From Riemerella anatipestifer ATCC 11845 = DSM 15868 (GTDB taxonomy: Bacteria > Bacteroidota > Bacteroidia > Flavobacteriales > Weeksellaceae), in NCBI RefSeq assembly GCF_000252855.1, contig NC_017045.1:124001-188000 (forward strand): 64,000 nucleotides of DNA, written 5' to 3'. Shown here piece by piece: positions 1-7,306 of the stretch (position 1 is its first letter; every line of letters begins with the position of its first letter). Both the position numbers and the translations under genes were made by a program. A model generated the notes under the pieces. That model was not told the origin of the DNA, did not search any database, and saw nothing but the letters and a program-made list of their open reading frames with translations.

Positions 1-831
1 CCCAGACTTGTCTTGTGATAACTGCCCTGTTACTTTGCCTTTTAGTTTTAAAATAGGAAAAGAAAAGCGGTCGTTGCTTTCTGCGGTGTTAGAATAAATG
101 TGCTCCAATCTTTCAATGGCAGTTTGCACATCTGCCCACTCTACATTTTCCTGCTTGTAGTACACTATCGGAATTTTTCCTATTGCGTTAGGAATATCGC
201 TTATTTTTTTCCATTCTTTTTCTTGTTCATATCTGATAATCCTTTCGTCTGTATAAACCTCAAAAATGGTTTTATTTCCATTCTTGAACTCCCGAGCAAA
301 AGAAATAAGGTTGTCGTTTTCGTCAAATTTCGGATATAAGCTATAAATGTCAGGTGTCAAAACTTTAACCTTTAGCCTAAATTTTGCTCTAACCCCATAA
401 TGTTCGTTAGGTTCATCGGTAAAATACCAAAGCTCGGCACATTCTGTAAATCGTCCCACAGAGGTTGCGATTTCCCTATCCACAAATTTCATCTTGTTTT
501 TTTCAATAACCTTTAAAAAGGCTTTAAATAGCTCATCGTCCTCGAGGTTATTCGTGTATTTGATAGGTTCGCCACATAAAAAGGTAGTTGCTATATTGAC
601 TATCTTTTTTTGATAGGGAAGACCGATGCGATTAAGGGGTATGGTTACTTTTTGTTTTTGCTTATTTCCTTTTTCGTCTGTATAGTCTGACACCACCGTT
701 CTATCCGGGTATTTTACCAAATCGGTAAAAATTTTATGCTTTTTTACTTCATATTGGGAGTTGAACAGCGTAATATCAGGCAAAGTACGCTCCCCTTTAT
801 GTTTTTCTATTTCTTGAGCAATGGTATTCAT
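1..831 (-). CDS. phage portal protein, SPP1 gp6-like (3' part outside window)
   Basis: I translated this frame from the ATG at 829-831; it stays open to the window edge, giving the first 277 residues. Features match SPP1/gp6-type portals: an N-terminal stretch leading into IPLNRIGLPYQKKIVNIA, then a segment with PIVYYKQENVEWADVQTAIE followed by RLEHIYSN. Portals form the dodecameric ring at the procapsid vertex through which DNA enters. Placement just downstream of terL on the same strand fits the terS-terL-portal order. A TTG-N20-TAATTTTG promoter lies in the gap to terL, so the head genes may have their own promoter. The C-terminus is not visible. Confidence 0.85.
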   Translation of the reverse strand, partial: MNTIAQEIEKHKGERTLPDITLFNSQYEVKKHKIFTDLVKYPDRTVVSDYTDEKGNKQKQKVTIPLNRIGLPYQKKIVNIATTFLCGEPIKYTNNLEDDELFKAFLKVIEKNKMKFVDREIATSVGRFTECAELWYFTDEPNEHYGVRAKFRLKVKVLTPDIYSLYPKFDENDNLISFAREFKNGNKTIFEVYTDERIIRYEQEKEWKKISDIPNAIGKIPIVYYKQENVEWADVQTAIERLEHIYSNTAESNDRFSFPILKLKGKVTGQLSQDKSG

Positions 832-853
832 AATGATATATTAGTGATAATCA

Positions 854-884
854 CAAAATTAACCATACCGAAAACCGCTAACAA
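854..884 (-). promoter_or_regulatory. Bacteroidota promoter upstream of the portal gene
   Basis: On the minus strand a TTG (882-884) is followed after 20 nt by TAATTTTG (854-861), which matches the flavobacterial TTG-N17-23-TAnnTTTG pattern. It lies in the 113-nt gap between the terL stop and the portal start. Confidence 0.45.
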
Positions 885-944
885 TAGCAACAGGGGAGGA
901 TTTGACAGAAAAACTAAATTTTCGATTTTAAAAGCGTGTTTTAT

Positions 945-2243
945 TTACAAAATACTCGCAATCTGCTGTAAATCGTTTTGGATTGGTTCTTCAAGTTCTA
1001 TAAAGCCGTAACGAAGAGCGTCTATCAAGTGGTTATGTTTATCAATAGGGATACCTGCTTTTTTATCGTTCCAAGCGTAATTACGGAGTTCCTTTTTGAG
1101 ATTATAGCTGTTCTCGGTTACAATAATTTGATATTCTAAAATTTTTAAAATAGAGGCGGACACGATGCCAGGCTTTTTCTTTGTTGGTTTTATGTTTAAT
1201 CCTTTTTTACGCAAGTCCTCAATTAGTCGTGGCTCAGCACTATCGCCTACTATTAAATCATTTTCTCGGTCTATAAGGCTTTTATTTAGCAGATACAAAT
1301 CATCTGTTGAGAGTTGATTGTTTCCGTAATATTTCTCATCAGCATAGATAATTTTTCTTTTGTGGTCAATAGCTACCTTAACTAATGTATCTGGGTCTAT
1401 GCTAAATCCGTAATCTTGACCATAGCAGTAAGGAATAGATGTATCAAAGTCGCCTTCCTTCCAATTAGTAAAGATAACGCCCTCTGCCATATCAGCCCAC
1501 CTGCCTATGATTTTTTGAGCGTACTTGCTCTTATTAAATAGGACTTGGGCTAATTTACCGTTTATAGTACACTGCTCTATACTTTCCTGTTTTATACGTT
1601 CTATATTAGACAAGAATTGTTCCGACAAGTTCTCTATGTTGTCTAAATAGGTCGTGTGGATATGTAGGACATCGGGGTGGGTGCTTATCTGCACATCTAC
1701 ACCGTCAATCTGTACTATCTTGTGGGTGTTTTCAATGTATTTTTTATAAATAAAATGGTCGGAGTCGGTAGGGTTGAGTATCAGTATAACTCTTAACTGT
1801 TTATTTTTCTGACGAATGGATAGGATTAACTTTTCGTAATCTTCCTCGCTTTCCCACTCTTCCATTTCATCGCCCACGAAGGTGGTTATCCCTTGTATGG
1901 ATTTAAGGTTTGCCGTTTGGTTTCCTGACGAAGTTTTTATCCCTCTAAATAAAACACTACTTCCTGAAAATTTATTTAGTATTTCATTGTTTGTTACTGT
2001 AAAATATTCCTGCACGCCCTCTTTTTCTATTTTCTCCTCAAACTCTGGAATGATAGAAATACGAGCGGAGGTCATCGTGTAACGGCTAAAGAGTATCTTA
2101 TGCCCAGCTTCAAAAGATAATCGCTCTACAAAGGTAGTCGCATTGTAGGATTTTGCAGACCCTCTACCTCCTGTAAGGAGTATAATAAACTTGTCTTTGT
2201 TGGTGTAAAGTGGGTTATATACTTCTTGTGTTTTTATTGGCAT
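945..2243 (-). CDS. terL: phage terminase large subunit, PBSX family
   Basis: The 432-residue protein has the ATPase and nuclease halves of a packaging motor. Walker A is GGRGSAKS at residues 25-32. An acidic Walker-B-like FVGDEMEEW lies near residue 125. The C-terminal RNase-H-like nuclease shows GQDYGFSIDPD, VGDSAEPRLIED and the terminal HNHLIDALRYGF. These are the usual signatures of PBSX-type (Terminase_3 / Terminase_6C) TerL, and the length is normal. It cuts concatemeric phage DNA and pumps it through the portal. The terS-like gene is 94 nt upstream and portal is downstream. A GCGTGTTTT motif follows the stop codon. Confidence 0.93.
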   Translation of the reverse strand: MPIKTQEVYNPLYTNKDKFIILLTGGRGSAKSYNATTFVERLSFEAGHKILFSRYTMTSARISIIPEFEEKIEKEGVQEYFTVTNNEILNKFSGSSVLFRGIKTSSGNQTANLKSIQGITTFVGDEMEEWESEEDYEKLILSIRQKNKQLRVILILNPTDSDHFIYKKYIENTHKIVQIDGVDVQISTHPDVLHIHTTYLDNIENLSEQFLSNIERIKQESIEQCTINGKLAQVLFNKSKYAQKIIGRWADMAEGVIFTNWKEGDFDTSIPYCYGQDYGFSIDPDTLVKVAIDHKRKIIYADEKYYGNNQLSTDDLYLLNKSLIDRENDLIVGDSAEPRLIEDLRKKGLNIKPTKKKPGIVSASILKILEYQIIVTENSYNLKKELRNYAWNDKKAGIPIDKHNHLIDALRYGFIELEEPIQNDLQQIASIL

Positions 2244-2337
2244 TTTGTGAATTTGTCAATATAAAGGCGTGTTTTTTGCTTTGTTTTGGTCTTACGCTGG
2301 GGATTTTATTAGACTAAATTGTATTATTTATAAAAAA

Positions 2338-2820
2338 TTATTCTTTTTCTTGTTGATTATTTATTTTGAGCCAATCCGAAATGTTGATGCTGCCTTTTTG
2401 GTTTAGCTCTATATCCTGCCTGTCTCTCCACGCTTTAGGTTGTCTATTTTTCAACCAAAATATTTGGGCTGATGTTTCAGGAGGATAATAGTCTTCTACC
2501 TCTACAACTTCTACTTTCTCTATCTGTCTATCGCGTTCGTCATATTGCTTTACTTTGATTGGTACTTGTCTTTTTTCCTTATGCCCCAAAGCTCTTTTAT
2601 ACAGAGTAGAAGCCACATTAGCATCGGCTTCTTCCTTTCCCTTTTTTATGGACTCTAAAAATTCGGGGTGTTCGTTCTTCCAATTATTTAAAGTCCCTTC
2701 TGTAATCTCAAATAAATTAGCCATTTGAGCATCAGTAAGCCCAGCCAAACAAAATTTTAATGCTTGTGCAGGGTGATAATTAGCGTCGTATTTCGTGGGT
2801 CTTCCTACTTTATTCTCCAT
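2338..2820 (-). CDS. phage terminase small subunit-like protein
   Basis: This 160-residue protein has an N-terminal helix-turn-helix-like segment (LTDAQMANLFEITEGTLNNW) followed by a conserved-looking AxVASTLYKRALGH stretch. Both are typical of small terminase subunits in Bacteroidota and Firmicutes phages. TerS recognises the pac site and regulates TerL. It lies immediately before terL and overlaps the ParB-like gene by 11 nt, so translation is probably coupled. The assignment rests on motif and position. Confidence 0.8.
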   Translation of the reverse strand: MENKVGRPTKYDANYHPAQALKFCLAGLTDAQMANLFEITEGTLNNWKNEHPEFLESIKKGKEEADANVASTLYKRALGHKEKRQVPIKVKQYDERDRQIEKVEVVEVEDYYPPETSAQIFWLKNRQPKAWRDRQDIELNQKGSINISDWLKINNQQEKE

Positions 2821-3547
2821 TCTCTATTATTTCTGCAAATTCTTCTCCTTTTATGAACTTAGTATCTCCGTTTAAGTGAAATCGCTCTAAGAAAAACACT
2901 TTATTCTCATAGCTGTCAAAAGATAGGGTGATATAAGGGTCTCCCTCGTAAACGGCTCCTTCCTTAACTTTCGCTTTAGCTTCTTTTACGGCTTGTTTTT
3001 TTTCCTCTTGTGAGGCTTTTTCTTCACTATCTTGTGTTTTAGCCTTTTCTTTCTTTTCTTCTTGAGGTTCAAAAGTAGGCACTTCAATATTTAAGTCTTT
3101 AGGTAGTTCTACCTCTATAAAAGAAAGGTCTATATCATCTAAACCTGCCAAATCTACATCAATATCAGGAACGATTAAAGCCAATTTTTGGTAGTCCATT
3201 TCTCCTTGTACGGACTTGGAGTTAAAGAATATGTTTAGCTCTTTCTCCGTCTTTAAATCCACATTGATAACTTCTACTTTTATCTCGTAGTCGTTTTCTT
3301 TTGTAGAGGGATTGTATTTGTTTACTTCGTCAGCAATAGATAATTTTTGATGCCCCGATACTAAATTTGTGGTTAGTTCGTTCCATACCATTCCCCCTAT
3401 AATTCCGTTTGCCTTGATGTTCTTTTTTAAGGCTTTTCTTGCTTCATCGGTTATCTTTCTTGGATTGTATGGAGCAGGTGTTATTTGGCTTCTTAGTATA
3501 GTTCTAGTTTCAGATTGCTTTATTTTGTTTTTCATAGTCATATTCAA
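2810..3547 (-). CDS. ParB/sulfiredoxin-like domain protein, phage-type
   Basis: In this 245-residue protein the N-terminal half carries a ParB-like nuclease/CTPase fold signature: PAPYNPRKITDEA at the start, KANGIIGGMVWN, and LVSGHQKL in place of the usual GxxR region. The second half holds a low-complexity Glu/Lys/Gln linker (residues about 165-200) and a short C-terminal domain. Such proteins often sit next to terminase and a PAPS-reductase-like gene in phages; their role is unclear, with DNA modification one suggestion. The start overlaps the upstream gene by 38 nt; ATGs at codons 3 and 5 are alternatives. Confidence 0.75.
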   Translation of the reverse strand: MNMTMKNKIKQSETRTILRSQITPAPYNPRKITDEARKALKKNIKANGIIGGMVWNELTTNLVSGHQKLSIADEVNKYNPSTKENDYEIKVEVINVDLKTEKELNIFFNSKSVQGEMDYQKLALIVPDIDVDLAGLDDIDLSFIEVELPKDLNIEVPTFEPQEEKKEKAKTQDSEEKASQEEKKQAVKEAKAKVKEGAVYEGDPYITLSFDSYENKVFFLERFHLNGDTKFIKGEEFAEIIENGE

Positions 3548-4214
3548 ATAAAATTCTTTCCGTGTCGGGAAACTCTTTTATAACTCTTTTTAAATCCTCT
3601 GGAGCGTTTGCCCTACACCATAAAAGAAAAGAAAGGTTTGTTACATCTGTTCCTTGCGACCTTGTGTTTCCTACATTTCCATATTGTAACGGTTCTATAA
3701 GTCTTTTTTTACTTATAAACTGCAAAACTTCTTTATTAGACCACTTGGATAATGGGTATATCTTTTGTGTCTCTTCGTTTGTTATTTCGTTTTCATAGGT
3801 TCGCAACATCAACCTCCTGTTGAGGCTGTCGTTTTGCTTAAACCCATACACTACCCATTGGATACCTGTTTCTTCCTTAATTTTTTCTGTAATTGTTGAT
3901 AGGCTGTATTGTGCATAATTTACCTCATTAGTCCCGCAGATGCCTAATTTTTTATAGTTGTAGTAGGCGTAATGTGGGGTTTGAATAAACGAGGCATTCT
4001 TATATCTTTTTTCAGCCCAAAGAATATATTTGTTTATATGCGAAAGGTCTTTGACCATATACATATACACACACTTTACCTCTTTGAAATAAGGGCTTAA
4101 CATTTCGAGTAAAGCGATGCTATCTTTGCCATTGGCAGAATGAAAGAGTAAAACCCTGTCCGTTTTTTCAGACAAGGCTTTAATACTCTTCATTGTGTCG
4201 GCTAGCAGGTTCAT
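3510..4214 (-). CDS. PAPS-reductase-like PP-loop protein 1
   Basis: This 234-residue member of the phosphoadenosine phosphosulfate reductase / N-type ATP pyrophosphatase superfamily has its PP-loop at LLFHSANGKDS (residues about 23-33), with an SxNGKDS core. Later come VYGFKQNDSLNRR, an ISKK..IEPL segment and two paired cysteines. Phage members are not thought to make sulfite; relatives include DndC of DNA phosphorothioation, so nucleic-acid modification is possible but unproven. It overlaps the ParB-like gene. A second, divergent PP-loop gene sits at 11426-12238. Confidence 0.8.
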   Translation of the reverse strand: MNLLADTMKSIKALSEKTDRVLLFHSANGKDSIALLEMLSPYFKEVKCVYMYMVKDLSHINKYILWAEKRYKNASFIQTPHYAYYNYKKLGICGTNEVNYAQYSLSTITEKIKEETGIQWVVYGFKQNDSLNRRLMLRTYENEITNEETQKIYPLSKWSNKEVLQFISKKRLIEPLQYGNVGNTRSQGTDVTNLSFLLWCRANAPEDLKRVIKEFPDTERILFEYDYEKQNKAI

Positions 4215-4220
4215 TTATTA

Positions 4221-4355
4221 CTAAATTGCACCGTTAGCCTTCAATCTTCTGTTAGTTCTACCAAAAGAAGACAGTTTCCCTTTCTCGTAGTCTTTTTTTG
4301 TTCGGTAGGCTTGTCTTTTCCCGCCTGTGTAACGAACTGCATAAGGTTCTGGCAT
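4221..4355 (-). CDS. small basic hypothetical phage protein (44 aa)
   Basis: An ATG at 4353-4355 opens a 44-codon frame ending in TAG at 4221-4223, six nt before the PAPS-reductase-like gene. The peptide is rich in Lys, Arg and Tyr (begins MPEPYAVRYTGGKRQAYRTK) and fits neatly between its neighbours on the same strand. No family recognised; a nucleic-acid-binding role would only be a guess from charge. Confidence 0.5.
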   Translation of the reverse strand: MPEPYAVRYTGGKRQAYRTKKDYEKGKLSSFGRTNRRLKANGAI

Positions 4356-4386
4356 AATAATTTAAGTTTTAATGGTTAATTTTGTT

Positions 4387-4845
4387 TTAAATGTTTTCTC
4401 TATTGATTACTCTTGCAATAGGTATTGCGAAAATCATAGGCACTTCGTCTTCATCTGTTAGATTTTTGAATTTTGCAGGTTCTTCATCTAGCTCGTTAAA
4501 TCCGTATGATTCTCTTACAAATTTAACATCTTCTTCATCTGCTGGGCTTATAATGTGCGGTGGGTATATTTCTACATCTAAGTGCCACGATTGATTATAG
4601 TTCGTGAATCTAATGTATGTTATATCTTCACGCACAATATCATCTATACCCATAGAACCGTCTGGATTTTCCAAATACTTATTAAAGGTTTTTTCCTTCT
4701 CTTTATCTACAAACATTTTATGATAAAAGTCTGAAAAATCTCTTATTTCTACCGTTTTACTACCGTTTGCGATAGCTTCTGCATAAGGCTTTCTCATTAA
4801 CAGCTTGTAAGCCTCAACTTCTGTATTATTTACCTTTATTTTCAT
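4387..4845 (-). CDS. ASCH (PUA-like) domain protein
   Basis: The 152-residue protein has an N-terminal segment LLMRKPYAEAIANGSKTVEI followed by R, the signature of ASCH domains, which have a PUA-like beta-barrel and bind RNA or act on modified nucleosides. Residues about 50-110 are acidic and lack a recognised domain. It overlaps the upstream ninG-like gene by 4 nt (ATGA). ASCH genes are common in phages; the substrate cannot be read from the sequence. Confidence 0.7.
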   Translation of the reverse strand: MKIKVNNTEVEAYKLLMRKPYAEAIANGSKTVEIRDFSDFYHKMFVDKEKEKTFNKYLENPDGSMGIDDIVREDITYIRFTNYNQSWHLDVEIYPPHIISPADEEDVKFVRESYGFNELDEEPAKFKNLTDEDEVPMIFAIPIARVINRENI

Positions 4846-5270
4846 TTTTCTATTTTTTTTAATTGTTGTTTCATTCTTTCTATTAACTCAATGAGCATTA
4901 TTCTATCGTGCTTAATACTCATTTTTGATAATTGCTCTAATTGTTCAAACCTCTTTTCGCCTATCTTTTTGATAAGGTTTTCTCGGTAGGGTATGAGGTT
5001 ACCGTGTTGGTGCAGGTTGCACTGTATACATTGACTATGAATGTTATCTAGGTCAAATCTTACACTCGGATAACCGCCCCTACTGAAATAATGCCCTGCA
5101 TTGCATTGATGATTGGGCTTATACTTGCCGCACGAAATACAAATAAAGTCGCCTCTTTCGTTTATTGCGTCTCTTTGACGCACATAAGAGTTTACTAACT
5201 TTTGAGCTTGTTCTACTAACTTACCCCTTGTCTTTGTTTTGTACTTCTGTATGGCTTTTGCTTCAATCAT
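4842..5270 (-). CDS. ninG: NinG-like recombination endonuclease
   Basis: This 142-residue protein has a CxxC zinc pair (ICISCGKYKP), then HQCNAGHYFSRG, VRFDLDNIHSQC and NLHQHGN. This ordered set of Cys/His residues is characteristic of lambda NinG/Rap, an HNH-type structure-specific endonuclease that cuts Holliday-like junctions. The RGKLVEQAQKLVNSYVRQRD region precedes it as in the family. It lies in the same leftward unit as the terminase genes and starts a 4-nt-overlap chain. Confidence 0.88.
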   Translation of the reverse strand: MIEAKAIQKYKTKTRGKLVEQAQKLVNSYVRQRDAINERGDFICISCGKYKPNHQCNAGHYFSRGGYPSVRFDLDNIHSQCIQCNLHQHGNLIPYRENLIKKIGEKRFEQLEQLSKMSIKHDRIMLIELIERMKQQLKKIEK

Positions 5271-5317
5271 TACTTTACAAAAGTAGTCTTAATCTATTAT
5301 ATTTCAAATATTAAAGC

Positions 5318-5364
5318 GTGTATAAATTCAAAAAAAATAAAGATTTTGATTTTAAAACACGCTT
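5318..5364. repeat. inverted repeat with GCGTGTTT motif, gap between WYL_2-like gene and ninG
   Basis: AAAGCGTGT (about 5320-5328) and ACACGCTTT (about 5355-5363) form 9-bp arms around an AT-rich loop. The motif AAAAGCGTGTTTT also occurs at 933-945, and related copies lie at about 2265 and 5728, all in gene gaps. It may be a late-gene control site or a transcript-end structure. Confidence 0.35.
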
Positions 5365-5372
5365 TTAAATTA

Positions 5373-5687
5373 TCAATACATTAAATTAAACTTTTTAAAA
5401 CACCTAAACTCATTGACCTCTGTATCAAAATAGACTTGTGTGGTTGGGTTTTCTTTTCGTTCTGAACCTTTGGTTTCAGGTAGTAAATCGGCTTTCAAAG
5501 TACCCCACGCTTCTCTAATGCTACCGTCTACCTTTTGAAAGTAGAAACGAACAATACCCTGTTGCATTCTCTTTTTTAGTTTGTAATTTGCCCACGCTTT
5601 TTTTAGGCATTCGCTAAATTTTAAACCTGTTTGTTTGAAAAACTGCCACGCTAATTGCATTATTTGTTTTAAATATGTTGGGTTCAT
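5373..5687 (-). CDS. WYL_2 / DUF2693-like SH3-fold protein
   Basis: This 104-residue protein has a helical N-terminus (about 50 residues) leading into GIVRFYFQKVDGSIREAWGT, a pattern I recognise from Bacteroidota DUF2693 (WYL_2, Sm-like SH3 beta-barrel) proteins. The C-terminus (TQVYFDTEVNEFRCFKKFNL) completes the predicted barrel. The function of this family is unknown; the fold suggests nucleic-acid binding. It stands between the antirepressor and ninG with AT-rich gaps on both sides. Confidence 0.6.
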   Translation of the reverse strand: MNPTYLKQIMQLAWQFFKQTGLKFSECLKKAWANYKLKKRMQQGIVRFYFQKVDGSIREAWGTLKADLLPETKGSERKENPTTQVYFDTEVNEFRCFKKFNLMY

Positions 5688-5723
5688 AAGTTTATAATTT
5701 TATGGTTTAGAATTGTGTAAATA

Positions 5724-5741
5724 GGGGCGTGTTTCAGCCCC
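5724..5741 (-). terminator. possible weak terminator after the antirepressor gene
   Basis: On the minus strand GGGGC and GCCCC arms flank an 8-nt loop, 9 nt past the antirepressor stop, followed only by TATTT, so termination may be weak. The loop contains another GTGTTT motif. Confidence 0.3.
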
Positions 5742-5749
5742 ATTTGTTG

Positions 5750-6499
5750 TTAGGCACTTTGTAGGTGTTTGAGAAATTTGTTTACAAAATAAACCTGCCC
5801 TTTGCCTGTTACCTTTGTGGTTATGGTGGTATGCATAACGCCACCGCTACCTGAACGAGTGCCTTTTTTGAGTTCAAAAATACCCTGTTCTACATATTTT
5901 TGATTGGGTATGTTGTAGCGTTCGCCTTTACGCCCCAAATAGCCATTTTCTCTTAGGTATTTGAACAATCGCCGTTCGCCTATCTCGTAACCGTTTTGAG
6001 TAATTACTTTGGCTAACTCGCCAATAAGACACGAGGTCTTACTACCCATTACCGCCTCTGTAAATAATACCTTTGGGGCTTGTGCTTCAAGTTGAGCTTG
6101 TTGCTCTTGATTTTGCAAGAGTAATACCTCTTTTTCTTCTTCTTTCTTGATGAGTTCAAGTAAGGCTTCTTTGTAGGTGGTGGGTAGGGTGGTTTTAAGT
6201 TTCTTCTCACACTCTATGAAGTAACGCCTCGCTTGTTTGCCTTTGTCGCTTCTCTGTAACATTGAAATCTCTTTTGCACAATCTAGCGTAAGGGCGTAAT
6301 TTATTAAGGGGCGACCGCCGTTAGGTTTTTCGGAAAAATCCGATAAACTCTGATAGTCAATGTTTTCAATAAATCCATACTCAAACATTCGCTTTATCCA
6401 ATCTGCGAATTTATCTTTTATCTCTAAAAAAGAGTGTAACTCTCTAGCTGACACGGCTTGTTTGCCATTTTGTTCTGTAATTTTGATTAACGCTTTCAT
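5750..6499 (-). CDS. ant: phage antirepressor, AntA + KilAC domains
   Basis: This 249-residue protein has two domains. Residues 1 to about 100 are an AntA/AntB-type N-terminus (SARELHSFLEIKDKFADWIK, then CAKEISMLQRSDKGKQARRY). Residues about 150-249 are a KilAC C-terminus (IGELAKVITQNGYEIGERRL, LRENGYLGRKGERYNIPNQK). Antirepressors bind and inactivate phage repressors and so favour lytic growth. The start is 2 nt after the stop of the 106-residue upstream ORF, so translation is very likely coupled, and that ORF is preceded by a c4-like antisense RNA. I infer that the antirepressor is kept silent in the lysogen by RNA pairing rather than only by the CI repressor. Confidence 0.9.
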   Translation of the reverse strand: MKALIKITEQNGKQAVSARELHSFLEIKDKFADWIKRMFEYGFIENIDYQSLSDFSEKPNGGRPLINYALTLDCAKEISMLQRSDKGKQARRYFIECEKKLKTTLPTTYKEALLELIKKEEEKEVLLLQNQEQQAQLEAQAPKVLFTEAVMGSKTSCLIGELAKVITQNGYEIGERRLFKYLRENGYLGRKGERYNIPNQKYVEQGIFELKKGTRSGSGGVMHTTITTKVTGKGQVYFVNKFLKHLQSA

Positions 6500-6501
6500 A
6501 G

Positions 6502-6822
6502 TTAGGCAGATTTAGTGTTAAGCAAAATATCATCTGTCAACAATTCTACATCTTCAAAAAAATCTTTAGGTAATCGGTTGTGCATCGCCCAAAGCAAAGA
6601 GGCTAAGTTGGCTACTCTTTGTTCAGCATTTTGGTAATACCCTTTGCGAATTTCGCCTGTAAGCATATCCATTTGCTCTGTAACTAGGTAAAATAGATTG
6701 TCTTGGTCTACACCAAAACAAGAGTTAAACTCAGATAGGCGTTTTGCTCTATCAATGGTTTTTTGGTTTTGCACCTCGCTACTGTTGTTTGCGGTTGGTG
6801 CGGTTGTTTGATGGTTTAACAT
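6502..6822 (-). CDS. leader ORF of the antirepressor operon (icd-like position)
   Basis: The protein is 106 residues, with an N-terminal low-complexity Thr/Asn/Gln-rich stretch (QTTAPTANNSSEVQNQK) and a helical remainder (KGYYQNAEQRVANLASLLWA). I recognise no family. Codons 1-4 lie inside the 12-nt segment (6810-6821) that is complementary to 6857-6868 in the upstream RNA, so pairing would cover the start codon. Its stop is 2 nt before ant. In P1/P7 the small icd gene occupies this place and couples c4 RNA control to ant. The first 20 codons are repeated in a truncated copy at 7060-7119. Confidence 0.75.
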   Translation of the reverse strand: MLNHQTTAPTANNSSEVQNQKTIDRAKRLSEFNSCFGVDQDNLFYLVTEQMDMLTGEIRKGYYQNAEQRVANLASLLWAMHNRLPKDFFEDVELLTDDILLNTKSA

Positions 6823-6830
6823 AATAATTA

Positions 6831-6970
6831 AAAATAAAATAGGCGTAAGTAGGTGCTGTTAAACCATCGTGTTCACGAAAGTGTATAATATTACTATTAT
6901 ACGACACCCTTACGCCTGTAAGTTTATATTTTATTTTTATTGAGTATACAACTACTCACGATGGTTTAAC
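6831..6970 (-). ncRNA. c4-like antisense RNA, copy 1
   Basis: It is predicted to start near 6970, a few nt after a TATATTTG box. Folding on the minus strand gives: closing stem 6909-6917 with 6841-6849 (9 bp); an inner GGUG/CACC pair; an 8-bp hairpin with a GUAA tetraloop (6883-6902); and a small CGU..ACG hairpin. The segment at 6857-6871 is complementary over 15 nt to the transcript 5' end (6957-6971) and over 12 nt to the start-codon region of the downstream ORF (6810-6821). The closing stem is followed by a U-rich run, so it may end as a free RNA. Similar logic is known from P1/P7 c4 and P22 sar antisense RNAs. Confidence 0.65.
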
Positions 6971-6974
6971 ACTG

Positions 6975-7005
6975 CAAATATACGACAAAAAATCAAACCA
7001 CCAAA
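6975..7005 (-). promoter_or_regulatory. promoter of c4-like RNA / antirepressor operon
   Basis: TTTG (7002-7005) and TATATTTG (6975-6982) on the minus strand are separated by exactly 19 nt, a full match to the Bacteroidota sigma-70-type consensus. Initiation would fall at the complementary 5' segment of the RNA. Confidence 0.8.
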
Positions 7006-7023
7006 TTTTTTGTAGAAAATTTT

Positions 7024-7119
7024 TTATTTGAGGTATAAAAAAACTGTTATTAGAGGGTCTTGGTTTTGCACCTCGCTACTGTTGTTTGCGGTTGGTGCGG
7101 TTGTTTGGGTTTTGAACAT
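7024..7119 (-). pseudogene. truncated copy of the antirepressor leader ORF
   Basis: ATG at 7117-7119 opens a 31-codon frame. Codons 5-20 encode the same TTAPTANNSSEVQNQ stretch as the 106-residue ORF. Codons 2-4 differ (FKT instead of LNH) because they carry the copy-2 specificity segment. After codon 20 the homology ends, and the frame runs into the copy-1 promoter region and stops. It is either a remnant left by the duplication or a functional leader peptide. Confidence 0.6.
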
Positions 7120-7132
7120 AATAATAAAAAAT

Positions 7133-7271
7133 AAAAAAAGCGTGAGTAGGTGCTGTTCAAAACCCGTGTTTCACGAATTTGTATAGTATTACTACTACAC
7201 GACACCCTCACGCCAATGAGTTAATATCTTTATTTAAATTGAGAATATAAAAATCCTCACGGGTTTTGAAC
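7133..7271 (-). ncRNA. c4-like antisense RNA, copy 2
   Basis: Same fold as copy 1, with compensatory changes: closing stem GCGTGAG (7140-7146) with CTCACGC (7207-7213); hairpin 7181-7200 keeps the GUAA loop, with one G-U pair that only works on the minus-strand RNA. Segment 7154-7168 is complementary to the 5' end (7258-7272) and to the truncated ORF start (7107-7118). The stem is followed by seven U residues, a good intrinsic terminator, so this copy probably makes a free RNA of about 140 nt. Confidence 0.65.
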
Positions 7272-7275
7272 ACTG

Positions 7276-7306
7276 CAAATATACGACAAAAAATCAAACC
7301 ACCAAA
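7276..7306 (-). promoter_or_regulatory. promoter of c4-like RNA copy 2
   Basis: It has the same TTTG-N19-TATATTTG arrangement as copy 1 (TTTG at 7303-7306, TATATTTG at 7276-7283, minus strand). Confidence 0.78.

Noticed and set aside
6810-6971. Group I/II intron with exon-binding site
   Set aside because: The repeated flanks and internal complement resemble intron pairing, but no conserved intron core is present, and the antirepressor context fits c4-like control better.
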